This document shows positions 1-5,015 of a stretch of DNA of 5,015 bases, piece after piece. Under the pieces are notes generated by a model. The model searched no databases. It was not told where the DNA came from and saw nothing but the letters and a program-made list of their open reading frames with translations. This DNA comes from Candidatus Geoarchaeota archaeon. Its GTDB lineage: Archaea > Thermoproteota > Thermoprotei > Gearchaeales > WAQG01. The position numbers and the translations under genes were made by a program. The stretch is from the NCBI GenBank assembly GCA_015520395.1, contig WAQG01000242.1, positions 1-5,015 of the forward strand. The letters run 5' to 3'. Every line of letters begins with the position of its first letter. Position 1 is the first letter of the stretch.

Positions 1-2062
1 CTACATGGCGGTCGTCTTCAGCTTCCTGGCGGCCCTCGCCGCCACCCTGATGCTCTTCACCTATACCGAGCCCCACGTCCTCGAATACCCCTGGATACCG
101 AGCCTGGGCGTCACGTTTGCTATGAGGGTTGATCCGCTGAGCGTGTTTATGGCCAATGTTGTTTCCTGGATAAGCTTCCTGATAATGGTGTACAGCCTCG
201 GCTACATGGCCCACGACCCGGACAGGACGAGGTACTGGTTCTTCATGAACTACTTCATAGGCAACATGCTCCTCCTCGTACTGGCCGACAACCTCCTCGT
301 CACATTCATAGCTTGGGAGGGCGTCGGCCTCTGCTCCTACCAGCTCATAGGCTTCTGGTACACCGATGAGAACAGGCTAGCGTGGGTTGGGGACTTCGAC
401 GAGATGGGGAGACCCAAAAAGGTGTTTGGGGTCGACATGACCTACCCGCCGAGCCACGCCGGAATGAAGGCCTTCGTGATGACCAGGGTCGGCGACGTGG
501 GCTTCCTGATAGGCATACTCTCCCTCTTCCTCGCCACAGGAACATTCAACCTTTCAAAGATCGAGGAAGCCCTCATCCACAGCATAGAGAGCGGGCACGG
601 AGACCCGCTCCACGCGCTGGCGGCCGCAGGCTTCCTACTCCCGGCAGCCCTCCTCATCCTGGGAGGACCCGTTGGGAAGTCGGCCCAGTTCCCGCTCCAC
701 GAATGGCTCCCCGACGCAATGACAGGCCCAACCTCGGTAAGCGCCCTAATCCACGCGGCCACGATGGTTAAGGCGGGGGTCTACTTCGTTGCCAGGTTCT
801 CCCCAATAGTCTTCATGTCTGCCTACCTTCTGGGCTACGGGCAGCTTAGACTTTTCTTCGAGGCTGTTGCCTGGATCGGCGCCCTCACCGCGTTCATCGC
901 CGCCACCCAGGCGATGGTCGCGAGGGAGGTGAAGAAGGTGCTAGCCTACTCGACGGTCTCCCAGATAGGCTACATGATGCTGGGACTCGGCGTGGCCGGC
1001 CTCATGGCGGACTTCATAGTCGGCTACTTCTCAGGCCTCTTCCACCTCATGAGCCACGCAATATTCAAGGCCTCCCTCTTCCTGGCGGCCGGCGCCCTGA
1101 TCCACGCGGCCGAGACGAGGTATATGGACGAGATGGGAGGCCTCAAGGATAAGATGAAGTACACCTGGGCGGCGATGATGCTGGCCGGGCTAAGCCTCGC
1201 CGGGATGCCGTTCTTCAGCGGCTTCTGGAGTAAGGACGCAATCCTAGCAGCCTCCCTTGAGGCCGGCCAGGTGCCCCTCTTCGTCCTCGGGGTCGTTACT
1301 GCTGGAATAACGGCGTTCTACACGTTCAGGATGCTCGGCGTGATATTCTGGGGTGAGAAGAGCCACCATCTCGAGGAGATAGAGCACCATCATGGCGAGA
1401 TCCATGAAGCGCCTCCGGTCATGTGGATCCCCTACAGTATACTGGCCGTCTCATCCCTTGTAATAGGGATCGCCGCGCCCCTCGGCTTCGAGAAGATGCT
1501 CCACGGCTTCCTTGCAGAGCCCCTCGAACACCTTGTTGAGGCTGTTCACCTCGAGGCCGCCGAGGCTGTGGTGGGCCTGGATCCGCATGTGGTGGCGATG
1601 GCGTCGTCGATCGCCATGTTCCTGATCGGCGTCGGGTTCGGGTACTATGGCTACATCTCGAGGAGGATTGACGTTAAGTCCCTCGTCGATGCCAGCGGCC
1701 TCCTGAAGGGGCTTCAAAAGTTCTTCTACAATAGGTGGTACATCAACCCGGCCTACTACAAGGTCTTCATAAATGGCACACTGTGGGTTGCCAGGGGGGT
1801 GAGGCGGTTCTTCGAGAGGCTGATCATAGACGGCTTCTACCACACGTTCCTGCCGCTCTTCACCCTCCTCACAGCCTTCGGCCTATACACCTGGTTTGAA
1901 ATGGCGGTGATCGACAAGATAAATGACGCCTTCGTCTGGGGAGGCACAAAGTTCTCCAACGCCCTCAGAAGGATCCACCTGGGCGTCCTCCAGGAGTACA
2001 TATTCGCGATAGCCATAGGACTCTCGTTCCTAGCCCTCTACCTCCTCATGTTCCTGAGGTGA
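1..2062 (+). CDS. nuoL: NADH-quinone oxidoreductase (complex I) subunit L, antiporter-like ion-pumping subunit; 5' end cut by window
   Basis: Distal antiporter-like membrane subunit of a complex I-type oxidoreductase, coupling quinone reduction to ion translocation. The frame is open to the window edge; Met at position 5 (residue 1 here) aligns well inside the E. coli protein, so about 35 N-terminal residues are probably missing and position 5 is not the true start. Visible family motifs: WEGVGLCSY (104-112, TM5 Glu105), TRVGDV (160-165, Asp164), GKSAQFPLHEWLPDAM (224-239, TM7 Lys225), ALIHAATMV (247-255, His250), FHLMSHAIFK (346-355; His347, His351, Lys355) and FSGFWSKDAIL (404-414, Lys410). 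These match the functional charged residues of E. coli NuoL. The C-terminus has the long lateral-helix region (about 570-660) and a final membrane segment (about 666-684). Oddities: an insert near 124-146, a His-rich loop at 454-467, and an enlarged C-terminal region. An FpoL-type (F420H2 dehydrogenase) or other archaeal complex I assignment is possible because the electron-input subunits are outside the window. Confidence 0.95.
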   Translation, partial: YMAVVFSFLAALAATLMLFTYTEPHVLEYPWIPSLGVTFAMRVDPLSVFMANVVSWISFLIMVYSLGYMAHDPDRTRYWFFMNYFIGNMLLLVLADNLLVTFIAWEGVGLCSYQLIGFWYTDENRLAWVGDFDEMGRPKKVFGVDMTYPPSHAGMKAFVMTRVGDVGFLIGILSLFLATGTFNLSKIEEALIHSIESGHGDPLHALAAAGFLLPAALLILGGPVGKSAQFPLHEWLPDAMTGPTSVSALIHAATMVKAGVYFVARFSPIVFMSAYLLGYGQLRLFFEAVAWIGALTAFIAATQAMVAREVKKVLAYSTVSQIGYMMLGLGVAGLMADFIVGYFSGLFHLMSHAIFKASLFLAAGALIHAAETRYMDEMGGLKDKMKYTWAAMMLAGLSLAGMPFFSGFWSKDAILAASLEAGQVPLFVLGVVTAGITAFYTFRMLGVIFWGEKSHHLEEIEHHHGEIHEAPPVMWIPYSILAVSSLVIGIAAPLGFEKMLHGFLAEPLEHLVEAVHLEAAEAVVGLDPHVVAMASSIAMFLIGVGFGYYGYISRRIDVKSLVDASGLLKGLQKFFYNRWYINPAYYKVFINGTLWVARGVRRFFERLIIDGFYHTFLPLFTLLTAFGLYTWFEMAVIDKINDAFVWGGTKFSNALRRIHLGVLQEYIFAIAIGLSFLALYLLMFLR

Positions 2063-2063
2063 T
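2056..2063 (+). promoter_or_regulatory. Shine-Dalgarno site of nuoN
   Basis: GAGGTGAT is an eight-base match to the complement of the archaeal 16S 3' end (AGGAGGTGATC). It overlaps the nuoL stop codon. Three possible starts follow in frame: GTG 2066, TTG 2069 and ATG 2072. The gap after GAGG is 6, 9 or 12 bases respectively, so the GTG has the best spacing. This fits translational coupling of nuoN to nuoL inside one transcript. Confidence 0.7.
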
Positions 2064-2065
2064 GA

Positions 2066-3541
2066 GTGTTGATGGAACAGATCCTAAAACCGCCCGTGCC
2101 CGCGATCCTGATCGCCAGCCTACTAGGACTCATAACACCCACCCTCGGGCGATACTCCAAGGAGAGGTTCGGAACCGACGTCTCGCCACACATCGCGATA
2201 GCAGCCCTCCTAGCCATGCTCGTCTACTCCACCGCGGGGGTCGCAGGCCTGCTCCCCGGAGGGGCGATACCAACCCTCTCAGTGGACAAGCTGGGATACC
2301 TCTTCACCGTGGTCTTCAGCACCGTCGGCCTCCTCATAGCCATAGCGTCGTTTGAGAGGGTCTCAGGGAAGGTCAACTCTGAGGCATTCTACTCGCTGCT
2401 AGTGCTTTCAGTCGTGGGGATGACGGTGGTCGGGTTCTCCAGGGACGTGCTGCTCATATTCGTGGCTGTAACCATGTTCAGCGTCCCAACATACGCCCTG
2501 GTCGCCCTGAGAAAAACCCCGCTCGCCAGCGAGGCCGCCATGAAGTACTTCGTCGTAAGCACGCTGTCGACGGGCCTCCTCATATACGCCCTCTCAATAA
2601 TCTACGGGATAACGGGCACCACAGACATACCCCAGATACTCACACGCCTAAGCTTCATGGGGCAGTCCGCAAGGGACATGCTTTCAGTAGGGTTCATCTT
2701 CCTCCTTGCAGGCCTGGGATTCGAGATGGCGATAGTCCCATTCCACCTATGGATACCCGACGCCTATGACGGCGCCCCACCAATGGTGGCAGCCCTGCTG
2801 GCTGCTGCAGGGAAGATAGCCGGCTTCGCCGCCTTTATAAGGCTGGCCGCCTACCTAGCACCAGCCTTCTCAGCCCTTAACTGGACACAGATAATGGCCT
2901 TCCTAGCACTGATAACCATGACATGGGGCAACGTTGCAGCCCTCATGCAGAAAAGGTTCACCAGGATGCTAGCCTATAGCAGCATAGCCCATGCCGGATA
3001 CGTCCTGGTAGGACTAACCTTCGTAGCAGACCCAAGACTTTCCATATTTGCCCTGGCCGCCAGCCTCTACCACCTCTTCAACTACGCAATTATGAAGAGC
3101 GGCAGCTTCCTGGCCGCATTCGCTGTTGAGGAGGGTTTGAACAGCGTTGAGGTGACCGCTTACAATGGGCTAGGTAGGAGAATGCCTCTGACAGCCTTCT
3201 CCCTGACAATGCTCCTACTAGCCCTGGCCGGAATACCCCCACTCAACGGGTTCTGGAGCAAGGTCTTCCTCTTCTGGGCGGCGATAAGTGGCGAGATGGC
3301 GTGGCTTGCCGTGGCCATGGCTGTAAACAGCGCTTTCTCAGTCGGCTACTATGGATGGATAATTAAGAGGATGTATGTTGACAGGCCCGAGGCTCCCTCT
3401 AAGGGGGTTAAGGAGCCCATGGCCCCCCTGATAGCGATCCTGATACTCGCGGCATTAACCGTGATCGTCGGCATCTTCTACCCGCAGTTCTACGACCTAA
3501 TGGTCAAGGCGGCCAGGAGCCTCTACACTACCTCCTCCTAA
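2066..3541 (+). CDS. nuoN: NADH-quinone oxidoreductase (complex I) subunit N, antiporter-like membrane subunit
   Basis: Complete 491-residue polytopic membrane protein, close to the 485 residues of E. coli NuoN. It is the antiporter-like complex I subunit between the NuoK/A/J core and NuoM. Diagnostic segments: SVPTYALVALR (139-149) in TM5, LGFEMAIVPFHLWIPDAYDG (217-236) in TM7, AAAGKIAGF (246-254) with Lys250, MLAYSSIAHAGY (301-312) with His309, and GIPPLNGFWSKV (389-400) with Lys399. Aligned by eye to E. coli, Lys250 and Lys399 match Lys247 and Lys395, but TM5 Glu133 is Thr136 and TM7 Lys217 is Glu220. A His336...Lys344 pair (YHLFNYAIMK) resembles the TM12 motif of NuoL/NuoM. The PFHLWIPDAY signature and length favour NuoN over NuoM or an Mrp subunit. 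GTG 2066 was chosen from ribosome-binding spacing; ATG 2072 is the alternative. It follows nuoL after 3 bases, and its last 14 bases overlap the convergent gene. Confidence 0.93.
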   Translation: MLMEQILKPPVPAILIASLLGLITPTLGRYSKERFGTDVSPHIAIAALLAMLVYSTAGVAGLLPGGAIPTLSVDKLGYLFTVVFSTVGLLIAIASFERVSGKVNSEAFYSLLVLSVVGMTVVGFSRDVLLIFVAVTMFSVPTYALVALRKTPLASEAAMKYFVVSTLSTGLLIYALSIIYGITGTTDIPQILTRLSFMGQSARDMLSVGFIFLLAGLGFEMAIVPFHLWIPDAYDGAPPMVAALLAAAGKIAGFAAFIRLAAYLAPAFSALNWTQIMAFLALITMTWGNVAALMQKRFTRMLAYSSIAHAGYVLVGLTFVADPRLSIFALAASLYHLFNYAIMKSGSFLAAFAVEEGLNSVEVTAYNGLGRRMPLTAFSLTMLLLALAGIPPLNGFWSKVFLFWAAISGEMAWLAVAMAVNSAFSVGYYGWIIKRMYVDRPEAPSKGVKEPMAPLIAILILAALTVIVGIFYPQFYDLMVKAARSLYTTSS

Positions 3542-4307
3542 TCTTTTTCACCCGCCTGACAACCCACCTATAGTTTAGCAGGGCTATTCCGACGGCAAGG
3601 CTCCCGGTTATCCATGCCAGGGCGTATGGAAGCATGTTTGAGAAGTGGGTGTTAAGGGCCTTGAGGACCAGGGAGTAGCTCACCGTCGCAGCCCTGCTCA
3701 GGAGCCCCTCCAAAACCTCCTTAAACTCGCTGTCTATCTCCCCCTCCCTGATAGCCTGTAGGGCCCTGTCCGAGTACTTCGCCGCCTCCAGGGCCAGCCC
3801 CCTAAGGCTCTCCTTAACGTCACTGACCTCCTCCGCACCCCCCAAAGACACCTTGAAGATCTTCTTAGACACGAGGCTATCCCACTTCACAACCATCTCC
3901 TTGGAGAAGTTCTTGGATACCCTCACCGGGTTGGCCAGCTCCGTGACGAAGAACACAAACCTTCCAAGCTCCTCGGTGGCCTGTGGAAACCTCTTCTCAT
4001 CAAGCCTCTTGATAAACGCGGAGTAGTGGTTCAGGGCCTCAACCATAAGCAGCCCAACGTCGGTCTCAGGGTTGTAGGAGGCATTCCTATAGGTGTCGTG
4101 AACCTCGGCGATGCTTGAGTCTATGAGGTTGTAGTAGGTCGAGAAAACCTCCCTCCACTCGGGAGGAAGATTCTCGACAACCGTCCTAGCGATGTTAAAC
4201 CCCACCGCCTTGGTGTAGGCCTTGGCAGGCGGCATAGCATTCAGAGTCAGGATCAGCAGCACGACCCCCAGCGCCAGCGCCCTTACAGCCCTCATCCTAA
4301 CAACCAC
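3528..4307 (-). CDS. exported helical protein with C-terminal membrane anchor, possible degenerate zinc-dependent phospholipase C / S1-P1 nuclease-like fold
   Basis: I do not recognise a named gene. The 259-residue product begins with a signal peptide: Arg-rich start, hydrophobic core, AKA at 28-30, mature protein from Tyr31. A mainly helical external domain follows (about 31-220), then one membrane segment (about 225-246) and a basic tail ending KKIRRR, so the bulk should lie outside the cell. Residues 91-155 can be aligned by eye with Bacillus cereus phospholipase C around its H118-x3-D122-x5-H128 ligands. The segment LGRFVFFVTELANPVR (114-129) has Phe119, Glu123 and Arg129 there, so catalysis is doubtful; Asp71 could match ligand D55. 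GTG 4307 was chosen because it lies 22 bases after a TATA-like box, as for a leaderless message. ATG 4295 (255 residues) is a good alternative; TTG 4316 lies ahead of the predicted transcript start. It converges on nuoN with a 14-base overlap and is divergent from the next gene. Gene existence is likely; the fold is inference. Confidence 0.8.
   Translation of the reverse strand: MVVRMRAVRALALGVVLLILTLNAMPPAKAYTKAVGFNIARTVVENLPPEWREVFSTYYNLIDSSIAEVHDTYRNASYNPETDVGLLMVEALNHYSAFIKRLDEKRFPQATEELGRFVFFVTELANPVRVSKNFSKEMVVKWDSLVSKKIFKVSLGGAEEVSDVKESLRGLALEAAKYSDRALQAIREGEIDSEFKEVLEGLLSRAATVSYSLVLKALNTHFSNMLPYALAWITGSLAVGIALLNYRWVVRRVKKIRRR
3544..3548 (+). terminator. possible oligo-T terminator of the nuo operon
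   Basis: A run of five T starts three bases after the nuoN stop codon, on the strand and at the place expected for archaeal oligo-T termination. No stem precedes it, and it lies inside the 3' end of the convergent minus-strand gene, where it also encodes Lys codons. Weak evidence only. Confidence 0.3.
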
Positions 4308-4329
4308 AAAAACCAAGACATATACTGGT

Positions 4330-4340
4330 CATAAAGGTTT
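4330..4340 (-). promoter_or_regulatory. TATA-like promoter of the minus-strand exported protein
   Basis: On the minus strand the motif reads AAACCTTTATG: an A-rich BRE-like part followed by a TTTATG box. Its box centre is about 26 bases before the GTG at 4307, the usual archaeal TATA-to-start-of-transcription distance, which suggests a leaderless or nearly leaderless transcript. A closely similar motif faces the other way at 4461-4471. Confidence 0.5.
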
Positions 4341-4460
4341 CCCAGAAGCCCGGCAACAGCACGCGGAAAGGAGCGGCGCAGCACACTCCAAACCGAGCGG
4401 CTCCAGAACTCCAGTCACATGGTGCTCGTAGCTATCAACGATAAATTAAATGTAAAGACA

Positions 4461-4471
4461 AAACGCTTATG
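4461..4471 (+). promoter_or_regulatory. TATA-like promoter of the plus-strand exported protein
   Basis: AAACGCTTATG lies 21 bases before the ATG at 4493 and matches the opposite-strand motif at 4330-4340 in 9 of 11 bases (11 of 14 when the three following bases are included). No Shine-Dalgarno sequence is seen before the ATG, consistent with a leaderless transcript. An AT-rich stretch at 4441-4451 is a less well placed alternative. Confidence 0.5.
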
Positions 4472-4492
4472 CCCATCTATGCAAAAGTATAC

Positions 4493-5015
4493 ATGTTCAT
4501 GAAGGCTGGTAAAACCTGTTTAGACTGGTGTAGATTAGGGGTTCTGATAATACTGGTGTTGCTGTCCTTCCCTCCGGTGGCAAAGCTCCCCGCAGCTCAC
4601 GCTCAGGAGCCGGATGGACATGGGCTCGTCAATTATCATACCTATTGTTTCCGGGCGGGGGATCTGGGGTTAACTGGAGCAGCACCCTTGGGCGACTCCG
4701 GCTATCTAGTTGCTTGGGTCTACAATGGTTCCCTATGGCATGCCACCGCAGTTTCGGTGGGGGCTATTCATGTCAAAGCGATACCAGTAACCGACCCAGA
4801 ATCAACAGTAGAGGCTCCAGTGATGCCTGCAAGGCTCAAAGAGGACACACCGGTGTGCGTCCCAGCACCTTTAATACCCCCAGTCAGCACAGCAGCATTC
4901 AGAGACAGGGTACCCGCCGCTGGAGTATTGGTGGAGGCCGGGTTTGGAGAGTCTGGAAGCTACATCGTTTTTGGGTTTGCATTTAGGGGGCCTCAGCCTA
5001 TACTCATGGTTAGGC
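4493..5015 (+). CDS. exported protein of unknown function, 3' end cut by window
   Basis: I do not recognise this family. The frame starting at ATG 4493 stays open for 174 residues to the window end. It has a convincing signal peptide: Lys/Arg-containing start, hydrophobic stretch LGVLIILVLLSF (15-26), and an AHA cleavage site at 35-37, leaving a mature protein beginning QEPDG. The mature part is rich in Gly, Ala, Pro and Val with short alternating hydrophobic runs (for example GYLVAWVYNGSLWHATAV, 70-87), which suggests a beta-rich external domain. Cys52 and Cys122 could form a disulfide. No catalytic motif, cell-wall signal or lipobox was seen. ATG 4493 sits where a leaderless start is expected; ATG 4499 (two residues shorter) is the alternative. 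It is divergent from the other exported-protein gene, from which 185 bases separate it. The signal peptide, promoter and open frame together support a real gene; its role, full length and any membrane anchor cannot be judged. Confidence 0.75.
   Translation, partial: MFMKAGKTCLDWCRLGVLIILVLLSFPPVAKLPAAHAQEPDGHGLVNYHTYCFRAGDLGLTGAAPLGDSGYLVAWVYNGSLWHATAVSVGAIHVKAIPVTDPESTVEAPVMPARLKEDTPVCVPAPLIPPVSTAAFRDRVPAAGVLVEAGFGESGSYIVFGFAFRGPQPILMVR

Noticed and set aside
382..771. 129-codon plus-strand open frame inside nuoL
   Set aside because: It is out of frame with conserved NuoL motifs and has the Arg/Pro-rich composition typical of a shifted frame.
1451..1843. 130-codon minus-strand open frame
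   Set aside because: It lies wholly antisense to well-conserved nuoL sequence, has no signal or promoter of its own, and its composition (His/Pro/Glu-rich) is that of a mirror frame in GC-rich DNA.
2059..2355. 98-codon plus-strand open frame at the nuoL/nuoN junction
   Set aside because: It is a shifted frame of nuoN. The real frame there carries the hydrophobic segments of NuoN, while this one is Arg/Pro-rich.
2066..3541. NuoM or Mrp/Mbh antiporter subunit instead of NuoN
   Set aside because: The length of 491, the position just after nuoL at the operon end, and the NuoN-type segments VPFHLWIPDAYDGAP and SSIAHAGY fit NuoN better, despite the altered charged residues.
4222..4431. 69-codon plus-strand open frame across the divergent promoter region
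   Set aside because: It is antisense to the signal peptide region of the minus-strand gene and runs through the TATA-like box; there is no ribosome-binding site.
4341..4440. possible tRNA or C/D box RNA in the GC-rich intergenic stretch
   Set aside because: No acceptor-stem pairing, no proper T-loop GGTTCRANTCC and no box C (RTGATGA) / box D pair could be found on either strand by eye.
4645..4986. 113-codon plus-strand open frame near the window end
   Set aside because: It overlaps, in another frame, the open frame from 4493 that has a signal peptide and a well-placed promoter; its own sequence is Ser/Arg/Gly-rich with no recognisable feature.

Overview
The window looks like part of a GC-rich hyperthermophilic archaeal chromosome, probably a member of the Thermoproteota (Crenarchaeota). 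This is inferred from dominant AGG arginine and frequent ATA isoleucine codons, a GAGGTGAT ribosome-binding site, and two TATA-like boxes placed 21-22 bases ahead of start codons, as in leaderless archaeal transcripts. No RNA gene, CRISPR array, insertion sequence or transposase was seen. Species cannot be assigned from the sequence alone.

Positions 1-3541, plus strand: the distal end of a respiratory complex I-type operon. It holds most of nuoL (its first codons lie before the window) followed, three bases later, by a complete nuoN. Both encode antiporter-like membrane subunits that pump ions when the complex transfers electrons to a membrane quinone. No nuoM lies between them, and nuoN appears to be the last gene of the plus-strand run. 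NuoL keeps the classical charged residues of the pumping path. NuoN does not: the TM5 glutamate is Thr and the TM7 lysine is Glu.

Positions 3528-4307, minus strand: a convergent gene overlapping the 3' end of nuoN by 14 bases. It encodes a secreted, mostly helical protein held in the membrane by one C-terminal segment. Its core can be aligned by eye with the zinc-dependent phospholipase C / S1-P1 nuclease fold, but most zinc ligands are replaced, so it may be a non-catalytic relative of that fold.

Positions 4308-4492: a short divergent promoter region. Two closely similar TATA-like motifs face outward and flank a GC-rich stretch with short repeats.

Positions 4493-5015, plus strand: the 5' part of an unrecognised exported protein with a clear signal peptide, open to the window end. 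The two genes beside the divergent promoters both encode exported proteins and may be co-regulated. Nothing links them functionally to the respiratory genes except position.
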